Assembly (NCBI GenBank): GCA_003612515.1
Contig: RAZB01000011.1
Span: 1-50,679 of the forward strand
DNA length: 50,679 nt
Reading direction: 5' to 3'
Origin: a bacterium D16-34
GTDB lineage: Bacteria; Actinomycetota; Coriobacteriia; Coriobacteriales; Eggerthellaceae
Under the pieces are notes generated by a model. The model had not been told where the DNA came from, made no database searches, and saw only the letters and a program-made list of their open reading frames with translations. Shown here piece after piece: positions 44,085 through 50,679 of the stretch. A program made the translations under genes and the position numbers. Within the stretch, counting starts at the first letter, position 1. Each line of letters opens with the position of its first letter.

Positions 44085-44669
44085 TCACCTTTCTTCGCCA
44101 TCTTTAATACAAATCAGATCTACCATAGTATCGCCAAACTTCTTGCGTTTTAACAGCTTAAAAGGCGAAGATGCCAGCGAATTGTCAACAGATTGGTCAT
44201 CTTTTGCATCGTGCTCATAGACACAAACCACATCATGCGCGAGGTTGTCGTTATGGTGCAACTCGGTTAAAAAACCGATGATAGTTGCTGCATCATAAGC
44301 ATAAGGAGGGTCTAAGAACACCAGGTCAAACGTGCCGTAAAGACCCTGATGCGACGACAGGACATCGGCTTTTTGCACGCGAGCACGCCGGCCGTCTATC
44401 CCAAGCGTTGCTAAGTTTTTTTGGATAGTTTGATAGGCTTGCGGTGCGCGCTCAAAAAAGCAGACCATTTGCGCACCCCTGCTCAGAGCCTCAATTCCAA
44501 GCGAACCGGATCCAGCAAACGCATCGAGCACGCACACATCTTCAAACCCAAGCGCACTATGTATCATGCTCATCATTGATTCACGAACGCGATCAGTAGT
44601 AGGTCGCGTTGCATCACCTTTTGGAGCACGCAGCACTCGCCCTCCATATTCGCCGGCTATTACACGCAT
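44085..44669 (-). CDS. rsmD: 16S rRNA (guanine966-N2)-methyltransferase
   Basis: Methylates G966 of 16S rRNA. 194 aa. MRVIAGEYGGRVLRAPKG at the N-terminus, the SAM-binding LDAFAGSGSLGIEALSRGA (48-66) and catalytic DPPY (120-123) fit the family. GGGGGA precedes the ATG. It stands between recG and coaD. Confidence 0.96.
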   Translation of the reverse strand: MRVIAGEYGGRVLRAPKGDATRPTTDRVRESMMSMIHSALGFEDVCVLDAFAGSGSLGIEALSRGAQMVCFFERAPQAYQTIQKNLATLGIDGRRARVQKADVLSSHQGLYGTFDLVFLDPPYAYDAATIIGFLTELHHNDNLAHDVVCVYEHDAKDDQSVDNSLASSPFKLLKRKKFGDTMVDLICIKDGEER

Positions 44670-44671
44670 AG

Positions 44672-46861
44672 CTATCCCCCATTTACCGTGTGTTCGCCAG
44701 CAAACACACGACGTACTTCGCGCATTAAAACTTGGTTTTCTGGCAGCTCACAATGCGGGTCAAACTCAAGAAGCGCACACGCATCCGCATGGGCAGCCTC
44801 AATTATCGCACCATCGCGCACGACGTTGACCAGCTTCAACACCGATGCGCCACTTTGGCGATTCCCTAAAATATCTCCTTCTCGACGCAGCGACAAATCA
44901 TAGGTCGCCAGCTCAAATCCATCATCAGTTGTCTCCATAGCACGCAGACGGGCAAGCGCGGTATCGGTTTGCGACGCGGAGACCAAATAAACCTCAGCAG
45001 GCTTTGTTCCGCGGCCAACGCGTCCTCGCAACTGATGAAGTTGCGAAAGCCCAAATCGGTCAGCATCCTCGATTATCATGACCGTCGCATTAGGGACATC
45101 TACACCAACTTCAATAACGGTCGTGGCTACCAAAATATTGATTTCGTTTTGGCGAAAGCGCTCCATAATGTCTTGCTTTTCTGCACTTGACATGCGCCCA
45201 TGCAAAAGCTCAACCTCGAAATCGGGAAACAGTGAATGCTTTAAATATGCCACTTCTTGGGTGGCGGCACTCACGTTATCGCAGACCAAATCAGCATCAT
45301 CTTCGATTGATATTGCTGCATACTCATACGCTTCTTCATCAATTTCCCGCTTGCGCGTCTGAGCCTTTTCGTTTCGCGTTTTGGTATCTTGCCCAATGAG
45401 CGGACATACCACATAAACCTGCTCGCCGCGCTCGATCGCCTCTCGAGCAGCGCCATAAGCAATCCCGCGGTTATCCTTGTGACAGACATGGGTCACTCTC
45501 TTAGCTAAGTCATGTGGTCTATGCTTGATATAAGAAAGTGTCAGATCGCCATATAAAGCAAGCGCTAAGGTGCGCGGTATCGGCGTGGCAGTGAGATAAA
45601 GCGCATCGGGCGCCTGCCCCTTCGCTAGAAGGGACGCGCGCTGCTCTACGCCAAAGCGCTGCTGTTCATCAATAACAGCAAGGGTAAGCTGAGAAAACTT
45701 AACATCATCTTCGAGCAGCGCATGAGTACCAAAAATGACACGTATCTGGTTGCTGGCAAGCTTTGTCAGCACGACCTCTCTGTCCTTTGCCGAGGTTGAA
45801 CCGGTCAAAAGCGCCCACGAAATGCCAAGCTGGTCAAACAGCTCTCCGAGCTTTTCGCTATGTTGCACAGCCAAAACTTCAGTTGGCGCCATAAGAGCCG
45901 CCTGGCCACCGCTGTCAACTGCTGCAGCAAGCGCAAAAGCCGCCACCGCAGTTTTACCTGTGCCAACATCGCCCAAAAGCATATGGTTCATAGCCTTTGG
46001 CTTCGCCATCTGACCTAGTATTTCATCTTTCGCAACAACTTGCTCATCGGTAAGCGCAAAGGGTAAAAGGCTTGGCAGTGCACTCACCGCGTCGCCATCT
46101 AATATGTGCGCGGTTGGTTTGAGCCCCTCACTTCGCTTCGCCGCTTCGGAAAGCAACATGAGTTGAAGCAGGAGCACTTCTTCATATACCAAGCGTCTTC
46201 GAGCCTGCGAAACCTCATCCATCGATTGCGGGAAATGAATGCTTGCGAGTGCATTTTGCCTGCTCATAAGCTTGTATCGCATTCGCAACTCAAGCGGCAG
46301 CGGATCCAACAAACCGCGGGTGTGTGCAAGAGCCGACTCCACCAATCGTCGCATCCAGGCAGCTGAGATTTTCTCACATGCCGGATGCACCGGGATGATC
46401 ATGCCTTCGGCAACTTCGCCACCCTCAAGCTTTTCTAAGTAAGGATTCGTCATGCGCTTAAAGCCGTAGTTAAACTCCACTTTTCCAGCAACTGCAATGC
46501 GCATACCAGATTCAAGTTGATCGGCCAGCCATGGTTGACGAAAACAGGTCACCATCAAAACGCCAGTTGCATCAACGAGCGTAATCTCTACAAGCGGGAG
46601 TTTTGGACGAGGGCGTTTCAGTTTGACCTCATGGATAACGCCTTCTATGGTGCATGACACACCGATGGTTGCCTGCGCAACGCTAAGCTTATGAGACAAA
46701 TCTATATAGCGACGCGGATAATGCGTCACCAGATCGCGAACGGTGGAAATGCCAAGTCCTGCCAGCGCTTTTGCACGAGCAGGACTCACTAAGCGCACCC
46801 GAGAGACCAACTCATCAAGTGCAAGTGTTGCGCTGAGTCGGTCAACTACTGTATTACTCAA
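44672..46861 (-). CDS. recG: ATP-dependent DNA helicase RecG
   Basis: Branched-DNA helicase that remodels stalled forks and recombination intermediates. An N-terminal wedge (OB-fold) domain is followed by Walker A LLGDVGTGKTAVA (about residue 299), the DEAH-like box DEQQRFGVEQR (about 398), TATPIPRTLAL, VATTVIEVGVDVPNATVM and QLRGRVGRGTKPAEVYLV. About 729 aa from a TTG at 46861, overlapping the fakA end by 8 bp. The start is uncertain: no good ribosome binding site exists, and an internal GTG is possible. Confidence 0.95.
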   Translation of the reverse strand: MSNTVVDRLSATLALDELVSRVRLVSPARAKALAGLGISTVRDLVTHYPRRYIDLSHKLSVAQATIGVSCTIEGVIHEVKLKRPRPKLPLVEITLVDATGVLMVTCFRQPWLADQLESGMRIAVAGKVEFNYGFKRMTNPYLEKLEGGEVAEGMIIPVHPACEKISAAWMRRLVESALAHTRGLLDPLPLELRMRYKLMSRQNALASIHFPQSMDEVSQARRRLVYEEVLLLQLMLLSEAAKRSEGLKPTAHILDGDAVSALPSLLPFALTDEQVVAKDEILGQMAKPKAMNHMLLGDVGTGKTAVAAFALAAAVDSGGQAALMAPTEVLAVQHSEKLGELFDQLGISWALLTGSTSAKDREVVLTKLASNQIRVIFGTHALLEDDVKFSQLTLAVIDEQQRFGVEQRASLLAKGQAPDALYLTATPIPRTLALALYGDLTLSYIKHRPHDLAKRVTHVCHKDNRGIAYGAAREAIERGEQVYVVCPLIGQDTKTRNEKAQTRKREIDEEAYEYAAISIEDDADLVCDNVSAATQEVAYLKHSLFPDFEVELLHGRMSSAEKQDIMERFRQNEINILVATTVIEVGVDVPNATVMIIEDADRFGLSQLHQLRGRVGRGTKPAEVYLVSASQTDTALARLRAMETTDDGFELATYDLSLRREGDILGNRQSGASVLKLVNVVRDGAIIEAAHADACALLEFDPHCELPENQVLMREVRRVFAGEHTVNGG

Positions 46862-48488
46862 CAGACAAAACCATCGGATAGAGCGGCTGATCTCCACGAT
46901 GAGCGTCAACCTCAAGATCTTCGTAGAGTTCCTCGATACGCTCGACTAACGCCTCAAACGTCTCATCGGTCATATCTTCGCCAGCAAGCAGCGTGAGCGT
47001 GTCGGCCTCGTCAGCATCTATGGAATCAAGCAGATCCATGATAACGGCTTCCACATCAGAGCCAACTACTTCAATAGCGTCATTAGCAATGCCAATGACG
47101 TCACCCTCTTTAATGGGGTTACCATGCGCATCTTTTGAGTTTTTAATTGCTGTGGTTACTTCACCGGTCACCACATCAGCATAAGCCTCTGTCATACTCT
47201 CTACGTTTTCTTCTAACGTCGCATCTTCATTTACACCAAACAAAGCAGCGAACGCCTCAGGTACCGAGCGAGTCGGAACCACTGCACATGGCTTCTCGGA
47301 AAGCTCAGCAGCACTCTGAGCAGCCATGATGATGTTTTTGTTGTTGGGCAAAATGATGACAGCTTCCGCGTTAACTTGAAGCGAGGCATCCAGGAGGTCT
47401 TTGGTGGATGGGTTCATAGTTTGACCACCAGAAACAACCACATCCACACCCAAGCTCTCTAAGATTTTTGCGTTGCCCTCACCGCTTGCAACTGCAACAA
47501 AACCAAGCTTTTTAGCGGGTTCTGCTGCCTCCTGTGCAAGCGAGGAGGTGCGAGCTGCACTTTGAAGCTGCATGTTGTGAATGTGCACCTCAGAGATCTG
47601 CGAATCATGCTCTAAGAAGTATTGCAACACCTGATCAGGACAGTTCGTGTGCACATGTACCTTAAAGTTAGGATGAATACCTACCAACAGATCGCAATCG
47701 CCCATGGTGATAAGGAAGTCATGTGCCGGCTCCACCTCAAGCGAATCTGAATGCACTAAAAACTCGGTGCAATAGCGATACTGAGAACCCTCCCAGTCAT
47801 TAATTTGCTCAATCTCAACTTTCGGAGCGCTTGTACGGGAAAATGCTAAAACATCTCCCAGCGGTCCTTCTTTGCCAACCAGCGCCGAGATGAAAGCGTC
47901 AAATAGAATAGCTAAACCAAAACCGCCAGCATCTACAACGCCATTTTCCTTGAGCACCGGAAGCAAATCAGGTGTGCGCTGAACTGATGCATATGCTTCG
48001 CCAACAAGCGCGTCAAGTGCCTCATCTAAGCTCAGCTTCTTCTTGCGCGCATTTTTAGCTGCAGTTGCACAATCTTTAAGCACCGTCAAAATGGTACCCT
48101 CTACTGGTTTGCGAACCGCATGAAATGCAACCTCTTGAGCTTTTACAAATGCAGACTCAATTGCTTCAGTACTGAGCGTCTCATAACCCACACTGCCTTC
48201 GCACAAACCACGCAAAATTTGTGAAGTGATAACACCAGAATTACCACGAGCACCCATTAAAGCACCGGTTGTAATGGCCTTGCGGATTTCGGCACCCGTT
48301 GCTCCGATAGGCAGATTAGCCAAGTTGTCGACTACCGTCTCCAACGTGAGCGACATATTTGTGCCCGTGTCACCATCGGGTACGGGAAATACATTGAGTT
48401 TGTTGATTTCTTCTTTGCGTTCAGAAAGTGTTTTACTTGCAACAGCGATGGCGTTAAGTAAGTCATTAGTTGTATAAGATTCAGACAT
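46854..48488 (-). CDS. fakA: Fatty acid kinase catalytic subunit FakA (DAK2/YloV)
   Basis: Phosphorylates fatty acids held by a FakB (DegV-type) protein, giving acyl-phosphate for PlsX/PlsY. 544 aa. The N-terminal DAK2 kinase domain carries FPVPDGDTGTNMSLTLE (34-50) and GALMGARGNSGVITSQILRG; the middle and C-terminal parts show DAGGFGLAILFDAF, ILPNNKNIIMAAQSA and a final GDQPLYPMVLSVE. A FakB gene is not in this window. AAGGAG lies upstream of the ATG. It follows asp23 as in many Gram-positive bacteria. Confidence 0.95.
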   Translation of the reverse strand: MSESYTTNDLLNAIAVASKTLSERKEEINKLNVFPVPDGDTGTNMSLTLETVVDNLANLPIGATGAEIRKAITTGALMGARGNSGVITSQILRGLCEGSVGYETLSTEAIESAFVKAQEVAFHAVRKPVEGTILTVLKDCATAAKNARKKKLSLDEALDALVGEAYASVQRTPDLLPVLKENGVVDAGGFGLAILFDAFISALVGKEGPLGDVLAFSRTSAPKVEIEQINDWEGSQYRYCTEFLVHSDSLEVEPAHDFLITMGDCDLLVGIHPNFKVHVHTNCPDQVLQYFLEHDSQISEVHIHNMQLQSAARTSSLAQEAAEPAKKLGFVAVASGEGNAKILESLGVDVVVSGGQTMNPSTKDLLDASLQVNAEAVIILPNNKNIIMAAQSAAELSEKPCAVVPTRSVPEAFAALFGVNEDATLEENVESMTEAYADVVTGEVTTAIKNSKDAHGNPIKEGDVIGIANDAIEVVGSDVEAVIMDLLDSIDADEADTLTLLAGEDMTDETFEALVERIEELYEDLEVDAHRGDQPLYPMVLSVE

Positions 48489-48518
48489 AGGTTTCTATTC
48501 TCCTTGGGAATATATCAA

Positions 48519-48532
48519 CTGCGCATGCGCAG
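48519..48532. promoter_or_regulatory. Perfect 14-bp palindrome between asp23 and fakA
   Basis: CTGCGCATGCGCAG is a perfect palindrome in the 63-bp gap. It could be a protein-binding site or a short RNA stem just upstream of the fakA ribosome binding site. No function can be assigned. Confidence 0.3.
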
Positions 48533-48551
48533 ATCACATTCAGCGGACAAG

Positions 48552-48899
48552 CTACTTTCGAACTTTGACACCTTGCACATGCACTTCGACGCCATCGAGC
48601 GGCACACGAGCATATTCAGTCAGAGCGAAGGTAACAGCATCAATGAGGTTTTGCGAGACGGTATTAATGTTGGTTCCGTACTCAATAATGACATAGAGAT
48701 CAACATGAACGCCGGTTTCGGTTGCCGTCACAATCACACCACGACGCAAGCGCGATGCTGGGAGCAGCTTAGCAATCCCATCTGCCGCAGAAGGCGCAGC
48801 CATTCCAACAACACCGTAGCATTCAAGCGCAGCGTTTCCGACCATATCAGCCAAAACATCATTGGCAACATGAAGGTTGCCGGTTACTGTTTCGTTCAT
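48552..48899 (-). CDS. Asp23/Gls24 family envelope stress protein
   Basis: About 115 aa, family DUF322/Asp23 (YloU-like). The core is VANDVLADMVGNAALECYGV, then GVIVTATETGVHVDLYVIIE and TVSQNLIDAVTFALTEYA. Family members are linked to cell-envelope stress and, in some species, associate with membrane partners. I prefer the ATG at 48899, with AAAGGA 5 nt upstream; the ATG at 48905 overlaps that site. First gene of the asp23-fakA-recG group and divergent from rpmB. Confidence 0.93.
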   Translation of the reverse strand: MNETVTGNLHVANDVLADMVGNAALECYGVVGMAAPSAADGIAKLLPASRLRRGVIVTATETGVHVDLYVIIEYGTNINTVSQNLIDAVTFALTEYARVPLDGVEVHVQGVKVRK

Positions 48900-48954
48900 A
48901 TTCATCCTTTCTCAGCGCGAAGATTCACGCACAGGAACGCAATTCAACTGAAAA

Positions 48955-48960
48955 AGTATA
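48955..48960 (-). promoter_or_regulatory. Candidate -10 of the asp23-fakA promoter
   Basis: TATACT on the minus strand, about 55 bp before the asp23 start. No good -35 is present at normal spacing, so the call is tentative. Confidence 0.4.
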
Positions 48961-49083
48961 GCGCAAACCATCCAAACTTTGGTACTATCGTCAGCACGCT
49001 GAAAACCATTCCACGGAAACGCTAAACATTTTTTTGAAAGAATGGTGGAAGTAGCATATCGATCTCCACCGATCGAATATTTC

Positions 49084-49113
49084 TTGTATTCGCGAGTAAA
49101 GGTGTGCTATAGT
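49084..49113 (+). promoter_or_regulatory. rpmB promoter
   Basis: TTGTAT (49084-49089), an 18-nt spacer and TATAGT (49108-49113). The predicted leader to rpmB is about 70 nt and contains two TTGGC copies that can each pair with one GCCAA at 49153-49157. Confidence 0.7.
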
Positions 49114-49190
49114 TTGAGGGCTGATTTGGCATCGACGGTGTTTTGGCAGGTCGCCAATACCGAGATATGACGTATATGGAGTGATGAACA

Positions 49191-49382
49191 ATGTCGAAGG
49201 TTTGTGAAGTTTGTGGCAAGGCACCTGCAGCAGGTCGCAGCATCAGCCACTCGCATCGCGTGACGAACCGTTGGTTTAAGCCCAACATTCAAAAAGTCAC
49301 CATTAAGGACAAGAACGGTCATGTTCGCAAAGCCAATGTATGCACCAAGTGCATGAAAGCTGGCAAAGTAGAGCGCGCTTAG
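49191..49382 (+). CDS. rpmB: 50S ribosomal protein L28
   Basis: Ribosomal protein bL28, 63 aa. MSKVCEVCGKAPAAGRSISH begins the protein, and TNRWFKPNIQKV and CTKCMKAGKV follow. Cys5, Cys8, Cys51 and Cys54 form two CxxC pairs, the zinc-binding type. GGAG precedes the ATG. It has its own promoter and terminator and diverges from asp23-fakA, the usual Gram-positive arrangement. Confidence 0.98.
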   Translation: MSKVCEVCGKAPAAGRSISHSHRVTNRWFKPNIQKVTIKDKNGHVRKANVCTKCMKAGKVERA

Positions 49383-49422
49383 TCCTTTTTTGTGCGTGTC
49401 TTTACAAACACGCTCGCATTTC

Positions 49423-49447
49423 AAGAGCCCATATGGGCTCTTTTTTT
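49423..49447 (+). terminator. Intrinsic terminator of rpmB
   Basis: AAGAGCCC and GGGCTCTT form a perfect 8-bp stem around ATAT, followed by a run of T to 49447. A second hairpin (GCGTGT/ACACGC, 49394-49413) lies between the stop codon and the terminator. Confidence 0.95.
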
Positions 49448-49469
49448 GTGCCACGCGCGCCTCGCGCTG

Positions 49470-49544
49470 GCGCTATCTGCTTCGCCATGCCTACTTCGCG
49501 CACCTCGCCCCTGCGCTATCTGCTTCGCCATGCCTACTTCGCGC
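49470..49544. repeat. Two direct copies of a 32-bp repeat, period 43 bp
   Basis: The segment 49470-49501 recurs without change at 49513-49544; both begin GCGCTATCTGCTTCGCC and end CTACTTCGCGC. The 11 bp between copies begin ACCTCGCC, and a similar CCTAGCC follows the second copy. The G+C is higher than in the surrounding DNA. It does not look coding. From here to about 49740 I see no gene. Confidence 0.85.
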
Positions 49545-49740
49545 GCCTAGCCCCCTCCCTTTGCGCGACCTTCTCTTAACAACAAAGCTGAGTATTTCAA
49601 ATCTCATTCAAACTCTCAACGATATAAACCCACCCACTCAATTTCTTTCACTGCACCTTTGCTAATGCCTAGGATTGAGCCTAGTGACTTCTATGGCACT
49701 TTTTTCATCACTAAGCGTTTGGCTAAAGGACAACATATAA

Positions 49741-50481
49741 CGCGATCCTCTCTCAGACAACGTTGTTACCGGCGGAATTGTTTCTGTAAAAGACTCGAAT
49801 TGGTTACTTAGCTGGACTATTAATCGCCAGCCTCAATTCAGGGCACAACCTGAAGACCAAGTGTGCGTTTGGCTCTATGGATTGTTCACCAACACACCAG
49901 GCAACTACATCAAAAAGTCAATGCGCGATTGCACAGGTAAAGAAATCTGCGAAGAGTGGCTCTATCATCTTGACATACCCGAAGATCAAATCGAGGAGCT
50001 TGCGAGCACCTCAGCAAACACCGTTCCTTGCATGATGCCCTACATTACCGCGTTCTTCATGCCACGCGCGCAAGGCGATCGCCCGTTGGTTGTTCCCGAA
50101 GGTGCTGTTAACTTCGCCTTTATCGGCCAATTCGCAGAAACCCCACGCGATACAATCTTTACTACAGAGTATTCAATGCGCACAGGCATGGAAGCTGTCT
50201 ATACCCTTCTCGATATCGACCGCGGTGTCCCAGAGGTTTGGGGAAGCGCATTTGACCTGCGTTGTCTCCTCAACGCCACCGTACTTTTGCGCGACGGCAA
50301 ACCTGCAAGCGATATGAATATGTCTCTTATCGAGAAGCTGCTTCTTTCCAAAGGAATCTCAGCAGTCCAAGGAACCGACATTTACAATTTACTTGAAGAG
50401 TTCAAAGTAATAGAGCCGAGCGACGACGACACCGCTGCATCAAAACCCGCAACAGGAGCAGTTTGGCCGGGAATACATTAA
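49741..50481 (+). pseudogene. C-terminal remnant of oleate hydratase (MCRA family)
   Basis: In frame from 49741 the translation reads RDPLSDNVVTGGIVSVKDSN and continues with WLLSWTINRQPQFRAQPEDQ, SANTVPCMMPYITAFFMPRA, GAVNFAFIGQFAETPRDTIF and TTEYSMRTGMEAVYTLL, all characteristic of the C-terminal 40 percent of this FAD enzyme, which hydrates unsaturated fatty acids. A TAA lies immediately upstream (49738-49740), and the FAD-binding N-terminal domain is absent, so the gene is broken. The only nearby in-frame start is a GTG at 49861. About 246 residues remain of the usual 560-590. The C-terminus looks intact. Confidence 0.9.
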
Positions 50482-50506
50482 TGCTTTTATCTGAGATTAT
50501 CAATGT

Positions 50507-50540
50507 TGGTGACTGTTGGCTTTCTGACCAGCAGTCACCA
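50507..50540. repeat. Inverted repeat downstream of the oleate hydratase remnant
   Basis: TGGTGACTG (50507-50515) is matched by CAGTCACCA (50532-50540) with a 16-nt loop. No T-run follows closely. It may be the old terminator of the oleate hydratase gene. Confidence 0.5.
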
Positions 50541-50613
50541 GTCAAATTCAGCTTGAATCAGCATACATAGTCATAAAAAAGCAAGTTTTGGCTGGAAAAT
50601 GCCCCTCGGGGGG

Positions 50614-50679
50614 TGCGGACAAAAACTTGGACCAACACAGGTCCGGGAAAGGAGTCCGCATGTATGACAGAGAAACGGT
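50614..50679 (+). mobile_element. Left end of an IS3-like insertion sequence, cut by the window edge
   Basis: TGCGGACAAAAACTTGGACC at 50614-50633 looks like a terminal sequence of IS3-family elements, followed at the right distance by a ribosome binding site and a transposase-like start. An outer inverted repeat TGCGGAC/GTCCGCA (50614-50620, 50654-50660) and an inner stem GGACC/GGTCC (50629-50633, 50640-50644) are nested. The exact left boundary and any target duplication cannot be seen. Confidence 0.6.
50660..50679 (+). CDS. Start of a putative transposase (helix-turn-helix OrfA), truncated by window end
   Basis: AAAGGAG lies 5 nt upstream of an ATG that opens MYDRET, a beginning I associate with IS3-type OrfA proteins. 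Only six codons and two bases are visible, so the call rests on context. Confidence 0.5.

Noticed and set aside
1-50679. CRISPR arrays, tRNA or rRNA genes, SRP RNA, tmRNA, prophage genes
   Set aside because: I looked in all intergenic regions on both strands and found no regularly spaced repeats, tRNA-like cloverleaf sequences or phage-type genes; a covariance-model search would be decisive for small RNAs.

Overview
The window is about 50 kb of chromosome from a Gram-positive bacterium of moderate G+C. It most resembles the Actinobacteria class Coriobacteriia, perhaps Atopobiaceae; this comes from gene content and protein character and was not checked by any search. Almost every gene lies on the minus strand, so transcription runs from right to left. 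The gene order is the classical Gram-positive information-processing backbone: rpmB (diverging), asp23-fakA-recG-rsmD-coaD, a DivIVA-like gene, yceD-(CLC)-rpmF-plsX-rnc-smc-ftsY-ffh-(GNAT)-rpsP-khpA-rimM-trmD-lepB, then after a 12.6-kb block rplS-rnhB-yraN-comM-dprA, then rimP-nusA-ylxR-infB-rbfA-nrnA-truB-ribF, and finally hppA.

Region by region, reading along the plus strand. 1-300 is a gene-free stretch with inverted repeats and the hppA terminator. 310-2570 is a K+-dependent-type membrane pyrophosphatase with its promoter and a perfect palindrome. 2650-11000 is the rimP-to-ribF operon of translation, transcription-elongation and RNA-modification genes, with a long hairpin between infB and rbfA. 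11360-11680 is a lone plus-strand rhodanese gene. 11725-16110 is dprA-comM-yraN-rnhB-rplS. 16136-28816 breaks the conserved order: azlCD amino-acid export, dgt, mtnA, a large CPA2 antiporter, ppdK with its regulatory kinase/phosphatase, and glyQS. 28849-40776 returns to conserved order (lepB, trmD, rimM, khpA, rpsP, GNAT, ffh, ftsY, smc, rnc, plsX). 40887-48899 holds rpmF, a CLC transporter that looks like the fluoride subclass, yceD, a DivIVA-like coiled coil, coaD, rsmD, recG, fakA and asp23. 49084-49447 is rpmB on the plus strand with its own promoter and terminator. The right edge (49450-50679) is decayed: a 43-bp direct repeat, the C-terminal remnant of an oleate hydratase gene, and the left end of an IS3-like insertion sequence that runs off the window.

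How genes connect. PPDK (which makes or uses PPi), its regulator, and the PPi-driven ion pump suggest a pyrophosphate-based energy economy. FakA and PlsX feed exogenous fatty acids into phospholipid, and the broken oleate hydratase also acted on host fatty acids. Ffh and FtsY form the co-translational targeting pathway and LepB cleaves the delivered preproteins.

No new multi-gene system could be identified. The most distinctive observations are: an FtsY whose acidic region is C-terminal instead of N-terminal; a Cys/His (C3H-like) tail on NusA; a lysine-rich GNAT encoded beside ffh; a CLC gene inserted into the yceD-rpmF pair; a long hairpin after infB; and an IS leader that can hide the transposase ribosome binding site. 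All family assignments were made by reading sequence only.
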